A stretch of DNA of 64,000 bases, taken from positions 1 through 64,000 of the forward strand of contig NZ_PDWO01000007.1 of assembly GCF_010211765.1 (NCBI RefSeq). Direction: 5' to 3'. This DNA comes from Pseudoxanthomonas kaohsiungensis (GTDB lineage: Bacteria; Pseudomonadota; Gammaproteobacteria; Xanthomonadales; Xanthomonadaceae). Positions 31,787 to 40,496 of the stretch are shown here, in pieces (position 1 is the stretch's first letter; every line of letters begins with the position of its first letter). The notes beneath the pieces are model-generated. The model saw nothing but the letters and a program-made list of their open reading frames with translations. It was not told the origin of the DNA and made no database searches. The translations under genes were made by a program, and so were the position numbers.

Positions 31787-32223
31787 TGAGCGGAGCACAA
31801 CCACTGCGAGACCGGAATGATCCCGTGGAGATGGCGATCGCCGGCAGCATACCGGTAGATCCCGCCAAACACCTGGTAGGTGGGACCTCCACCGTAGGTT
31901 ACGGCGGAGAGTTCGACCAGGTCGCCAAAAGCTCCCAGCAGGACATGATCATCAGGAATGGAAACACGGATGTTGTAGCGCCACCGGTTGTATGGGAGCG
32001 GAGCTCGCACGCTAAGCACTCCCTCATAGTCTCTGCCGCGACCGTCGGTAATCACCACCTGGCGAGATGGTTCTGCATGGATTGCGAACGCCTTTAGCTC
32101 GTACGGGGCGCCCTTCGCTGCAGGATTCACGCATTTGAGCGTGCTCGCCGATGCAGCTTGGACCAACTGCATAGCAGCGAGAGCCACCAGGCCTGCGCCG
32201 ATCACTGACCACTTCAACGTCAT
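31783..32223 (-). CDS. Secreted protein, 146 aa
   Basis: A Sec signal peptide (MTLKWSVIGAGLVALAAMQLVQAASA, cleavage after about 26) precedes a beta-rich domain of 120 residues with Cys at the two ends (LKCVNP and WLCSAQ), consistent with a disulfide. The family is unknown. It is coupled to the downstream lipoprotein gene and starts ten bases after the DUF4031 gene stop. Confidence 0.7.
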   Translation of the reverse strand: MTLKWSVIGAGLVALAAMQLVQAASASTLKCVNPAAKGAPYELKAFAIHAEPSRQVVITDGRGRDYEGVLSVRAPLPYNRWRYNIRVSIPDDHVLLGAFGDLVELSAVTYGGGPTYQVFGGIYRYAAGDRHLHGIIPVSQWLCSAQ

Positions 32224-32233
32224 CCGTCTTGCC

Positions 32234-32563
32234 TCACATCGTTCGTTGTTTGTTGATTTCGTCGAGCGCGGCCAGCGCAGGCGCTATCAGCGCTTCCCGG
32301 CGTTGTCTCCATATTTCCACTGCCTGATGCGCGTCCACTTCCTGGGCGCCACAGAACACCGCCATGCGGCGTTTGCTCTCGACCAGGTCGTAGTGCGGTG
32401 CACGGCCCTTGTTCTGGAACCACGCCCTTTTCAGTCCGATCCGCTCGGCCATTGCGTGGAGCTCAGCCAGATCCACGCTGTCGCTGAACATGTGGCAGCT
32501 GGCAACTTTGCGGCCGTGCATCTCCCAACCCCAGCTCCTCATCTCGTCCACGTAGACGGTCAT
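32234..32563 (-). CDS. DUF4031 domain-containing protein
   Basis: A 109-residue protein with the DUF4031 pattern: MTVYVDEMRSWGW at the start, SCHMFSD, ELHAMAERIGLKRAWFQ, and APHYDLVESKRRMAVFCGA. The conserved Asp, His and Lys/Arg residues suggest a small enzyme or nucleic-acid-binding domain of unknown activity, common in phages. It is divergent from the methyltransferase gene at 32650; the shared gap carries motif copy 4. Confidence 0.85.
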   Translation of the reverse strand: MTVYVDEMRSWGWEMHGRKVASCHMFSDSVDLAELHAMAERIGLKRAWFQNKGRAPHYDLVESKRRMAVFCGAQEVDAHQAVEIWRQRREALIAPALAALDEINKQRTM

Positions 32564-32587
32564 GTCCGGTTCTCATCAGCGAAGCGC

Positions 32588-32624
32588 TTGACACCGCGCG
32601 GCGTGTCGATAGTATAACCATAGT
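32588..32624. promoter_or_regulatory. Promoter region with operator motif copy 4
   Basis: On the plus strand TTGACA (32588-32593) is followed by TAGTAT (32610-32615, 16 bases) or TATAAC (32613-32618, 19 bases). The complement of 32610-32624, ACTATGGTTATACTA, matches the 15-nt motif seen at 1386, 8756 and 51736. It should control the methyltransferase gene and perhaps the divergent DUF4031 gene. Confidence 0.55.
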
Positions 32625-32649
32625 CAAACCATACGACACAATACACAGC

Positions 32650-33921
32650 ATGGCGAAGGCTACCTCCACGCTCCCCCAGATGGACCTTTTCCAGCGGGCT
32701 GTCTGCGAGGTCTACAGCGAGGCGGGCGAATCGCCTGTGGCCAATGACGCCCTCTATGCGGCCGTCCAGAGCAAGCTGGGACTGAGCGATGCCGCGATGG
32801 CCGAGCGCACCCCCATTGGGCGTGCCGGCGCCCCCCGGAGCCTGATCAAACGCAAGATTCGGTGGGCCCAGCAGAGCGCTCGCGCCCTAGGCCTAGTGGA
32901 GCGCACGGGCACCCGGGGTGAGTGGCGCCTGCGTCGTCGCACGGGGGACATGGGTCAGGTTGCCGGCGCCGGCACGGCTCTGCTGGCCTTCAGCACCAAA
33001 CTCGGTTTGGCGATCTGGGCACGGTGCGAATCAGTGTTCCCGCACCTGCGGGAGCAGATTGCGTGCTGTTTGACCTCGCCCCCATACCTACTCGCGCGTC
33101 AGCGGGCTTATGCAGGCCCAGGCACCGAGCAGGAGTACATCGAGTTCATCGTCCGGGCTCTGGAACCGGTGGTGCGGCAGCTTCTGCCCGGCGGATCGAT
33201 CGCCCTGAACATCACCAACGACGCCTTCGAGTCGGGGATGCCGACCCGCAGCCTGTACCGGGAGCGCCTGGTGCTGGCGCTGTGTAGCGAGCTCGGCTTG
33301 CACAAGGCCGATGAGCTGGTGTGGCATAAGATTTCCGCGGCTCCTGGACCCTACCAGTGGGCTTCGCGTACCCGACAGCAGCTCAATGCCGCATACGAGC
33401 CGATCTACATTTTCACGCCCGACCCGAAGGCATGGTTCGCCGACAACAGGCGGGTGCTCGAACCGCACACCCCGGCGCAGAAGCGCCTGATCGCCCGCGG
33501 TGGCGAGGCGCGCAGCGGGGTGTTCAGCGATGGTGCTTATCGCGTCAAGCCCGGCAGCTTCGGCAACCCGACAGTGGGGCGCATCCCGCGAAACGTGTGG
33601 TCCGTCGGACACCGCGATCGAGCCTCGATTGCCATGAACGCCTTCGCCAAAGCCAACGGCCTTCAGCCGCACGGAGCTCCGATGCCCTACGTGATCGCCG
33701 AGCGGCTGGTCCGATACCTGACGCGGGTGGACGACCTGGTCGTGGACCTGTTCGGCGGGCGGCTCACGACGGCTGCAGCCGCTGAGGCCAACGGCCGGCG
33801 CTGGCTTGTTACCGAGCAAATCTGGGATCACTTGGTCAGCGGCGCCACCCGCTTCGGCAAGGCGATCGCCAATGGCGAAAGCAACATCCAGGTCGATACC
33901 AACGGGAGCGTGATGCTGTGA
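32650..33921 (+). CDS. Beta-class DNA methyltransferase with winged-helix N terminus
   Basis: A 423-residue protein. Residues 1-100 form a winged-helix domain of the Mrr_N kind (LPQMDLFQRAVCEVYSEAG, RKIRWAQQSARALGLVERTGTRGEWRLR). The catalytic motif TSPPY is at about 146, before the SAM-binding motif (VVDLFGGRLTTAAAAEANGRRWLVTEQ, about 360), which is the order of beta-class enzymes. TSPPY is typical of N4-cytosine methylases. The stop overlaps the next start (GTGA), so production is coupled to that of the 1005-residue protein. Confidence 0.85.
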   Translation: MAKATSTLPQMDLFQRAVCEVYSEAGESPVANDALYAAVQSKLGLSDAAMAERTPIGRAGAPRSLIKRKIRWAQQSARALGLVERTGTRGEWRLRRRTGDMGQVAGAGTALLAFSTKLGLAIWARCESVFPHLREQIACCLTSPPYLLARQRAYAGPGTEQEYIEFIVRALEPVVRQLLPGGSIALNITNDAFESGMPTRSLYRERLVLALCSELGLHKADELVWHKISAAPGPYQWASRTRQQLNAAYEPIYIFTPDPKAWFADNRRVLEPHTPAQKRLIARGGEARSGVFSDGAYRVKPGSFGNPTVGRIPRNVWSVGHRDRASIAMNAFAKANGLQPHGAPMPYVIAERLVRYLTRVDDLVVDLFGGRLTTAAAAEANGRRWLVTEQIWDHLVSGATRFGKAIANGESNIQVDTNGSVML

Positions 33922-36900
33922 GTCAGGACCTGGTCCTCAGCAAGGTGGAGCATGGCTCGGTCGAACGGATCGTGCGCTTCGACGACCCGCGCCCGGGCAC
34001 GTACTGGCGGGTCAAGAAGAAGGTGGTGGCCAAGAAGGAACGCCAGTGCAACGCGTATGACCTGGACAAGGGCCTGGTCCTCCTGCTGCGTTCAGTGGTC
34101 CTGGCCGAAGGTGAGCCGCACACCTACGTGCTCGCGCCGCATCCGTCGTGGCCCGAAGACGAGCAGGGAACGCAGGAGTTCCATGCGGATGTCTTCCACA
34201 AATACTTCGAGCCGGAACCCAACGGGGCCAAGGTGCGGGAAGCGGAGCTGAAGGATCTGGGCGAGCGCATGGCCGAAACGCAGCGGCTGCTTATGCAGCC
34301 GCCGCCGGATGCAGTCCCGGTGGCCCTGCTGGCCCACGACCCGGTCCAGCAGGTGGGCGTGCCGGGTCAGGCCCTGGCCACGCCCGACCTGATCAACCAG
34401 ATCCAGCTCCACGTCGCCCGTGTGGAATCCAATGCAAAGGCGCTGGCCGAATGGACTGGCCAACATTCAGCGACGTTGAGCGAACAAGCTACCGAGCTCG
34501 CCAAATTCCACACCGAACGCGCGCAGGTCTCTCTCGCGCTCGCGCAGGCGCAGCAGGAGGGCGTGCAGGGCGCCCTGCGCACTGTGGAGAACCTGAAGAT
34601 CTACTGCGGCGAGGGAATCTCGATCACCCAGCTGCGCGACGGCGAGCCGGCCGAGCGCGGTGAGCGCCTGCACGTCTACCAGGAATTGCTCTCTTTCGAC
34701 GAAGAAACGCTCATCCACCTGGACCAGGGCGGCGCAGATCACACCCACGTCGACGAGCTGGCCGAAGTCCTGCGCGACGAAGCCCTCGTGTCACGAATGC
34801 TTCCCGCGCCGCTGAGCATGGTGCTCGTGCGCTTCCGCGCCGGCTACAAGGAGTTCATCAAGACTACCGACCCGAGCATGGCCGCGCAGATGGCGACGGC
34901 CAAGTACAACGCGGAAATGACGGCCGAGTCCAGGCGGGCGCGGTTGCTTTTGCGCGACGGCGGCCGGCTCTACCTGCTCGAATCGGAGGATGTGTTCGAC
35001 GGCCTCACCCAGCTGATGCCCAACAGCGCGTCGCTGACCGGCATGCTGGCCAAGACGGACTACCTTGGCCGCGAAGTCGGGGTGCTCTCGCGCGAGGACA
35101 TGGAGTACGCCGAAGCGTGGCAGAAGCAGATGGGGGCGCTGGATCGTTTTGCGAAGGTCCTGGTCTGTCTGTGGGGCCTGCGCGACACGAAGGGCCTGTT
35201 GGCCGACAGCGCAATTCCGCTCTTCAGCAACTGGCTCGACCCCGCGTTCCAGGACGCCTTCATGACGCTGGTCGACCAGAGCAGCATGCTCGGCGTTCAG
35301 CGCCCCTTGTACGCCAACTGGCGCGACACTCACAACGCCTACCTCGCCCCGGGGGCCACGGTTGCAGTGCTGCGCAGGAAGTGCATGCGGCAGGAATTCA
35401 TTCCTGGTGCGTATGCGACCCAGCCGCGGTATGACCAGTACCAGAGGAAATCGGTCTACGACAAGTTCTACAAAGTCCAGCCCGACACCCCCGAGGTGAT
35501 GTTCGCCCGGGTGCAGCGCGATCGCCGGGGATGCTATGTCGAGGTCCCGCTGGTCTACGACGGGCACCGCGATGTGCAACGCGAGGCGCGTAAAGGCAAG
35601 CTGTACCTGCACGGCGGAGCCCTGCAGCACACGCTGGTCGTCGATCGCGTACGAGCGAGCGACCTGACGTACTACCTCCAATCGCGCCAGGCGCGTGTCG
35701 ACTATGCGGAGTACATCGAGCTTTTCCAGGCGGCACGGACCTGGGTCCGTGATCGCGACACAATCGAGGGGCCCTATCGGGATCAGCTGCAGGCGGCTGT
35801 AGTGGCCGCCCAGATCCCGCACGACATCGACGCACTGCAGGACGCCATCACCGATGCCCTGGCCGTCGCGCGGACGGCCCGTCGCGACCAGGCCATCCCG
35901 ACGCCCGGGACGCCAGCGTTCAGGAGCTACTTCAAGGCCGCGCTCGATGTCTTGCACGCCCTGCTGGCGGGCAGTGCCGATCGCGTGGCCGCAATCGAAG
36001 CATGGTCGGGCCAGAACGATCGGCTACCCCTGCGCCTGGTGCTCAGCGGCAAGGACGCGTGGGGCTTGTACTGCGTCCCCACAGCCGACGAGCACGATTC
36101 GCGCCTGGGCAGCGCCGTGCACGCCACCTACCTGTCGGTGAGCTTCGGAAGCGGCGGCCTGCAGGTGTTGGCCAGCGATCGCCGCCTCCTGATGGCCAAC
36201 GCCGGCGAGCAGGTGGTTCACGACTGGGATTGGTCCGAGGAGCGGGCCGTTCCGTGGGAGGTTGAGTGGCACGGCGTCGATCGCGCTCGCAAGCACAGGG
36301 TGCAGCTGGGTGCGAAGGGCTGGCTGTGGGATGGGCCGCGCCGGCACGAAAATCAAAGCTGGTTCGAGCGCATGCCTTACGCCGCTGGCGTCCAAGCGCT
36401 TGATCTATGCAAGTCGCAGTCGGCCTGGTTCGAGTCCGAGCTGAGCTTGGACGAGCTGACGGCCCAAGCCATTCACTGGATGAATACGCAGAGCAAGAAG
36501 ACGGTCAGTCGCCTCTCCTTGAGGGTCGCGATCGGCACTGTGCTGATGAAAGGCAAGCCGCGTGTCCTGACGGCGACGACCGACGCGATCTTCTATGTCT
36601 GCGCCAATGGAAACCACGAGCAGCGTGAGGCGTTGCGCGGGGCGATCGAGGGCATTTACAGCAACCCGGCCAGCCACCTGGAGGCCATCAAGGCTCCCGA
36701 GGTCCGCTGGCGTGTTCGCAGTCTCGACCTGATCGATGCTCACCTGGCCCGTAGCCATGTTCATTTCGGCACCGCCACGAATGCCAGCTTCTGCGAGCAC
36801 GACAAGGACTACATCAAGGATCCCGGCGCCAGCGTGGAGCAGAACCGCAAGCGCGAGGTGGAAGTCACTTCGCTGACTCCGCTTGGCGCCCGGCTGGTGC

Positions 36901-36935
36901 CGTGGCTCGCAACTCGCACGCGCGCCGCTGCTTGA
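33918..36935 (+). CDS. Large protein of unknown function, 1005 aa, coupled to methyltransferase
   Basis: Starts at GTG 33918 inside the methyltransferase stop. I see no Walker, DEAD-box, PD-(D/E)XK or other motif that I can name with confidence. Residues 100-230 are helical, possibly coiled coil (AKALAEWTGQHSATLSEQATELAKFHTERAQ). The middle (about 240-560) is rich in Tyr, Arg and Asp. The C terminus (about 700-1000) is alpha/beta with many Trp. The genetic coupling suggests a methylation-linked activity such as restriction or a DNA-modification complex, but this is inference from position only. Confidence 0.7.
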   Translation: MSQDLVLSKVEHGSVERIVRFDDPRPGTYWRVKKKVVAKKERQCNAYDLDKGLVLLLRSVVLAEGEPHTYVLAPHPSWPEDEQGTQEFHADVFHKYFEPEPNGAKVREAELKDLGERMAETQRLLMQPPPDAVPVALLAHDPVQQVGVPGQALATPDLINQIQLHVARVESNAKALAEWTGQHSATLSEQATELAKFHTERAQVSLALAQAQQEGVQGALRTVENLKIYCGEGISITQLRDGEPAERGERLHVYQELLSFDEETLIHLDQGGADHTHVDELAEVLRDEALVSRMLPAPLSMVLVRFRAGYKEFIKTTDPSMAAQMATAKYNAEMTAESRRARLLLRDGGRLYLLESEDVFDGLTQLMPNSASLTGMLAKTDYLGREVGVLSREDMEYAEAWQKQMGALDRFAKVLVCLWGLRDTKGLLADSAIPLFSNWLDPAFQDAFMTLVDQSSMLGVQRPLYANWRDTHNAYLAPGATVAVLRRKCMRQEFIPGAYATQPRYDQYQRKSVYDKFYKVQPDTPEVMFARVQRDRRGCYVEVPLVYDGHRDVQREARKGKLYLHGGALQHTLVVDRVRASDLTYYLQSRQARVDYAEYIELFQAARTWVRDRDTIEGPYRDQLQAAVVAAQIPHDIDALQDAITDALAVARTARRDQAIPTPGTPAFRSYFKAALDVLHALLAGSADRVAAIEAWSGQNDRLPLRLVLSGKDAWGLYCVPTADEHDSRLGSAVHATYLSVSFGSGGLQVLASDRRLLMANAGEQVVHDWDWSEERAVPWEVEWHGVDRARKHRVQLGAKGWLWDGPRRHENQSWFERMPYAAGVQALDLCKSQSAWFESELSLDELTAQAIHWMNTQSKKTVSRLSLRVAIGTVLMKGKPRVLTATTDAIFYVCANGNHEQREALRGAIEGIYSNPASHLEAIKAPEVRWRVRSLDLIDAHLARSHVHFGTATNASFCEHDKDYIKDPGASVEQNRKREVEVTSLTPLGARLVPWLATRTRAAA

Positions 36936-36952
36936 TCGACCATAGGAAGAAC

Positions 36953-37600
36953 ATGAACTCTGAGCCCCCCTCGCGCAAGATCAATCCCTACCAGCCCGTT
37001 CTGCAGGCGATTTCTCAGAACGGCCGCATCGTGGGACTTGAGTCGCACGCGGCCTTGCCCGACGGCAAGCACGACCTGTTCTTGGCCGCACCGCCCGCAG
37101 CCTACGCCGGCACCGGTGAGTCCGCCGCCGAGCATGCGGCCATCGCCTTCGCGCTGGAGACAGACCAGGGTCTGGACTTCCTGCGCTGCTGGAATGAAGG
37201 CGATTATGCGGCCATCAGGCGCGATTGGCCGGAAGCGCCTGCCGCGGTGTTCCTTTCGGATCCCGTGATCGCTGCCCTCAGCTGCAAGAACGAAGCGGTC
37301 AGCGTCCGCGACGCGCTCGTACGCCTAAGCGAGGCCGTTTTCGGCCGCGAGCTCGGCGATGAGCCGGACGTGTATGCCGATCATGACAAGCTCTGTGAAC
37401 TGGCGCGCATTACGCGAACAGCGTTGGCGTCGACCTCGAAGGGTTTCGGCGGCCGCGCCGATACCGCAGGTTTCCTGGCTGTTGGCCAGGCCGTGGCACT
37501 CATTAACCTAGAGCCGGCGAAGTCCGCGCGTGTCGCGCACGCGCACACGTTGCTCCAGGACTTCCTTACCAGCGCGTCCGTACAACGTCCACAGCAGTGA
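36953..37600 (+). CDS. Hypothetical protein, 215 aa
   Basis: I take ATG 36953 (MNSEPPSRKINPYQPVLQAI) as the start; it lies 17 bases after the 1005-residue gene. The protein is alpha/beta and acidic. The segment LFLAAPPAAYAGTGESAAEHAAIAFALETDQGLDFLRCWNEGDY looks like a compact domain, followed by helices. No known family. It probably belongs to the methyltransferase operon. Confidence 0.6.
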   Translation: MNSEPPSRKINPYQPVLQAISQNGRIVGLESHAALPDGKHDLFLAAPPAAYAGTGESAAEHAAIAFALETDQGLDFLRCWNEGDYAAIRRDWPEAPAAVFLSDPVIAALSCKNEAVSVRDALVRLSEAVFGRELGDEPDVYADHDKLCELARITRTALASTSKGFGGRADTAGFLAVGQAVALINLEPAKSARVAHAHTLLQDFLTSASVQRPQQ

Positions 37601-37610
37601 GCAGGCAACA

Positions 37611-37847
37611 ATGAAAGCCGCAACGTTCAGTTTCGAGGGCCAAGAGTTGACGGTGGCACAGATCCGGGAGCATGTCCCGGTGCTGGGCGAATCCACCATT
37701 CGCTCGCACTTGCGAGCCGGCCGAAACACCCGCGCTGCCATGCTGAACTTCAATTCGACCATCGCCAGCCGACAGGGCGGCCGCGAGGCGGCGGAGCGTG
37801 CCCGGAAGGCCGGCAGCGAAACCCGGTGGTCCGGTCGGGGATTCTGA
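37611..37847 (+). CDS. Small HTH-like protein, 78 aa
   Basis: A basic protein starting at ATG 37611. Residues 14-45 (ELTVAQIREHVPVLGESTIRSHLRAGRNTRAAML) have the form of a small helix-turn-helix found in phage and plasmid proteins. The C terminus is Gly/Arg-rich. It might be the regulator of the methyltransferase operon, which is inference from position. Confidence 0.58.
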   Translation: MKAATFSFEGQELTVAQIREHVPVLGESTIRSHLRAGRNTRAAMLNFNSTIASRQGGREAAERARKAGSETRWSGRGF

Positions 37848-37852
37848 CCTGC

Positions 37853-38146
37853 ATGGCTGATCTCTCGGTCATCGACCATGCGGCGCTGGCCATAGTGGCC
37901 AGGTGCCCTGACGGGATCCTGCCGGCCGCTCTGGGCTACGGGCTGCTGAAGTCCGGAGCTGTGACCACGGAGCGTCCGCGGATCAAGCCGCAGGGCGCGG
38001 CATTGATCGCCGCACGCCCCGCTCGCCGACTCGAACAGGCCGGTTTGATCTGGTTCCACTTCGCCGGTGAGTACCGGGAGGGCTTCAAGATCACGCTCGC
38101 AGGACAGCGTTACCTGAACAGCCTGCACCCTCAGCAGGCGGCCTGA
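37853..38146 (+). CDS. Hypothetical protein with winged-helix character, 97 aa
   Basis: Starts at ATG 37853 (MADLSVIDHAALAIVARCPD). The layout of helices followed by ARRLEQAGLIWFHFAGEYREGFKITLAGQRYL resembles a winged helix with its wing at the T-L-A-G-Q-R-Y-L end. It ends in an Ala/Gln tail. Last gene of the methyltransferase region. No family name. Confidence 0.55.
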   Translation: MADLSVIDHAALAIVARCPDGILPAALGYGLLKSGAVTTERPRIKPQGAALIAARPARRLEQAGLIWFHFAGEYREGFKITLAGQRYLNSLHPQQAA

Positions 38147-38244
38147 GTCGCGCCAGTCAGCCGACAGACGGGTTGCCCCGATACCCGCCTCGTAGAATGT
38201 GCGGTCGCACAATTTTCCTTGTCGTCGCAGGAGCAGGTCGTCTC

Positions 38245-38682
38245 ATGGCGTGGTTCATGGCCAGTGTGGCCGTAGTGGCAGTGATCGCGGGCCTGTTCTG
38301 GTTCACCCGGATTTGGAAGCAGGACATGCGGCGCCTGACCACCTCGGTGGTGCGCCCGCTCGAACGGTCCATGGAGATCGGGCTGGTCGCGGCCCAGCGG
38401 TGTGACCGCATGGACGAGCGCTTGGCCAGCACCGAGCAGCAGCTGCGCGAGAGCTTGGCGCGGGAATCCGCCTTGGCCGCCCAGAATGAAGAGCTGCGTG
38501 GCACTCGGCAGGCCCTCCTGGACGTGCTCACGCAGGAGCGGGACAAGAACAACTGCCTGCATCGCGAACTGGCCAGCGCCCAGGCACGTGCCACCCGCGC
38601 AGAAATGCTTCTGGACGGCCTCGCAGGCCCCGCGGCGAATACTGGCACCCGTCCTACCCTGAGCGTCGCCGCCGCTGGCTGA
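38245..38682 (+). CDS. Single-pass membrane protein with coiled coil
   Basis: A 145-residue protein starting at ATG 38245 with GGAG 12 bases upstream. An N-terminal transmembrane helix (MAWFMASVAVVAVIAGLFWF) is followed by a coiled coil of about 90 residues (RCDRMDERLASTEQQLRESLARES, then LRGTRQALLDVLTQERDKNNC). This resembles Rz-like or membrane-anchored spanin/structural proteins only in general form. The region 38683-38866 that follows has a GC-rich inverted repeat and no gene. Confidence 0.58.
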   Translation: MAWFMASVAVVAVIAGLFWFTRIWKQDMRRLTTSVVRPLERSMEIGLVAAQRCDRMDERLASTEQQLRESLARESALAAQNEELRGTRQALLDVLTQERDKNNCLHRELASAQARATRAEMLLDGLAGPAANTGTRPTLSVAAAG

Positions 38683-38866
38683 GGCAGCCTCTGGTGCCGA
38701 ATTGACCGCGCCGGCGCCCTCGCCGACCGGTCGTCCCCACGATCCATAGCCGGCCACCAGGTGGCCGCCGGCGAGTGCGGGGCCTTCCATGCCCCGGGCG
38801 AGCCGGGGCGCTGTGGAGGGCTGCGGGGCGATCGCAGGCGTAGCCTGCCCGGTCATACCGCCCCGA

Positions 38867-39568
38867 TCAGGGGTCGCCCGGCGGGGGCACCGGGTCCAGG
38901 AAATCCGGCCCTCCGGGATTTCCTCTGGACGAGTTCACGCGCGTCGACACACGGCGCTGCTCCACTTCCGGGAACGGGGCGGCCAGGAGCATCCCCATCG
39001 CGTCCTCGGCACTGGCGCGCATCCACTCGGCCGCCTGGTCGGCCTCCAGGAAGATTGGCGTCCTGTCGTGCAGATCAAAGCGCTCGGGTGCATCCGAGGT
39101 GATGATGGTCACCGACCCGGCTTCGTCCTCGTCTTGCAGGCGATGCCGCGGCTCCCAGAGGCCGGCAGCGTAGAGCGTGCGGTTGTCATGCGGGTGGATG
39201 TAGTAGGGCTGCTTGTACTTCTTCCCGCCGGCCTGCTGCTCCCGCCACTCGTACCACCCGGCCATCGGTATGAGGCAGCGCCGGCCGGCTTTCCATGCCG
39301 CGCGAAAGGAAGGCTTCTCGGCGACCGTCTCGACCCGGGCGTTGATGGTCGAATAGCTCATCTTGAGATCTTTCGCCCACGGCGGAATCAGACCCCAGCG
39401 CATCTTGCGCACCGCCAGCGTGCCGCCATCGTCCATCAGCAGCGCCATGCGCTGCGTGGGACTGAGGTTGTACCGGGCCTCGATGTTGGCCAGATCGTCT
39501 TGGACGGCCGCCGGCCAAGGCGTCAACGCGTTCCCGAAAAGCGAGAGCTGGACCACCCGTCCGCACAT
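38867..39568 (-). CDS. yedK: SOS response-associated peptidase, HMCES/YedK family
   Basis: A 233-residue SRAP domain protein. It has the catalytic Cys2 in MCGRVVQ, then YNLSPTQ, RWGLIPPWAKD, NARVETVAEKPSFRAAWKAGRRCLIPMAGWYEW with conserved Asn and Glu, and a His in the C-terminal part (FDLHDRTPIFL). HMCES/YedK proteins form a thiazolidine crosslink through Cys2 with abasic sites in single-stranded DNA and so shield them. This makes sense for an element that passes through single-stranded DNA. The last 25 residues are a Pro-rich tail. Confidence 0.92.
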   Translation of the reverse strand: MCGRVVQLSLFGNALTPWPAAVQDDLANIEARYNLSPTQRMALLMDDGGTLAVRKMRWGLIPPWAKDLKMSYSTINARVETVAEKPSFRAAWKAGRRCLIPMAGWYEWREQQAGGKKYKQPYYIHPHDNRTLYAAGLWEPRHRLQDEDEAGSVTIITSDAPERFDLHDRTPIFLEADQAAEWMRASAEDAMGMLLAAPFPEVEQRRVSTRVNSSRGNPGGPDFLDPVPPPGDP

Positions 39569-39570
39569 CG

Positions 39571-39912
39571 TCAGGCCCCCCTCTGTTCTAGCTCCGCGAG
39601 CCGCCTTGCCGCGGCGTCCCTATCGCTACCGCGCCAAGTCTGATGCGAGAGCCAACGCAGGTGTTTGCGTTCTGCCGCGAGCAGCAACGCGTCATGATGC
39701 CGGGCGACCCAGAGCTCGACGCCGGCCCTGCCAGACTCGTAGCTCGTGCACGGCCGCCGCACCGGTTCCGCACGATCGGGGTAGCGCAGCAACGCAAACC
39801 AGCGCTGCCCCGCCCCTTCGTCCAGGCGCGCTACCTCGGTGCCGCCCAGATAGTAAGCATGGGGCGGGCCGTCGGTCGCGTGCCCGAAGATCGACATCCA
39901 CCTACCGTCCAT
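39571..39912 (-). CDS. Hypothetical protein, 113 aa, paralogue of 53020-53349
   Basis: It shares a pattern with the 109-residue product of 53020-53349: a beta-rich N terminus, W-F-A-L-L-R-Y, then C-T-S-Y-E-S-G-R-A-G-V-E-L-W-V-A-R-H-H and a helical basic C terminus. The family is unknown. It stops three bases before the yedK start on the same strand. Confidence 0.6.
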   Translation of the reverse strand: MDGRWMSIFGHATDGPPHAYYLGGTEVARLDEGAGQRWFALLRYPDRAEPVRRPCTSYESGRAGVELWVARHHDALLLAAERKHLRWLSHQTWRGSDRDAAARRLAELEQRGA

Positions 39913-39981
39913 GGGCGGTAGTGTGCACCTGGTCGTCGCACCCGCTGTGACGGCCCGAAGGACCCGTATTCAGGCGGGTTT

Positions 39982-40167
39982 TCAGCGGTCGCCGGGCTGT
40001 CCTTCCCGCTGGATCCGGTCGTAGACCTCGCCGCGGTGGACCTCTACCTGGCGGGGCGCCTCGATCGCGAACCGGACGTGGCCGCCGGAGCTCAACTGGG
40101 CGACCGCTACCAGGATGTCTGTGCCCACCCGGACACCCTCGCCGGCGGCGAGCTCGAAGATCTGCAT
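39982..40167 (-). CDS. CsrA/RsmA-like RNA-binding regulator
   Basis: A 61-residue protein read from ATG 40167 (MQIFELAAGEGVRVGTDILV). It aligns with CsrA over its full length, including a beta strand pattern, F-A-I-E-A-P-R-Q-V-E-V-H-R-G-E-V-Y-D-R-I, and the Arg of V-H-R that contacts GGA motifs in RNA. The first strand (IFELAAGEG) diverges from the usual I-L-T-R-R-x-G-E. An in-frame TTG at 40212, overlapping the upstream stop, is an alternative start. No good Shine-Dalgarno precedes the ATG. It may tune host or element mRNAs, or compete with host RsmA. Confidence 0.78.
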   Translation of the reverse strand: MQIFELAAGEGVRVGTDILVAVAQLSSGGHVRFAIEAPRQVEVHRGEVYDRIQREGQPGDR

Positions 40168-40213
40168 GGGAAGGAGTCGGGGAAGCGGGACGCCGAATCT
40201 ATCAGCTCCCAAG

Positions 40214-40483
40214 TCAGCTGGGTTGGTACCCTTCCGCTGGGTGCCACGGGGCTTGGTGCGAGTCCTGCGCCCGCTTCAGTGCCCGGCGCGTCCCGAGCTC
40301 GTCGACCGTCCACGAGGCGATCGAATCGCAGCCGTAGGCATCGGTCTGCCAGATGATGCCGCTGTCCAGGTCGACCGACAGGAACACCTGGCCAACGTAA
40401 ACGTGCCTCCCCGACGCCAGCAGGCGCGCAGCCTCTGCCGTTTGTGCCGGCGTCAGATCCTGCGGGTAGCAGTCGTTGGCCAC
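40214..40483 (-). CDS. Hypothetical protein, 89 aa
   Basis: A small alpha/beta protein (MANDCYPQDLTPAQTAEAARLLASGRHVYVGQVFL). The family is not recognised. It lies directly upstream of the CsrA-like gene and thirteen bases after the next gene, so the three probably form one transcript. Confidence 0.55.
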   Translation of the reverse strand: MANDCYPQDLTPAQTAEAARLLASGRHVYVGQVFLSVDLDSGIIWQTDAYGCDSIASWTVDELGTRRALKRAQDSHQAPWHPAEGYQPS

Positions 40484-40496
40484 CGCCGCCGCCGGG

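Noticed and set aside
38131-38856. Minus-strand frame of 241 codons opposite the membrane/coiled-coil gene
   Set aside because: The plus-strand frame has a clear transmembrane helix, coiled coil and ribosome binding site; the minus-strand product is low-complexity Gly/Ala/His-rich.
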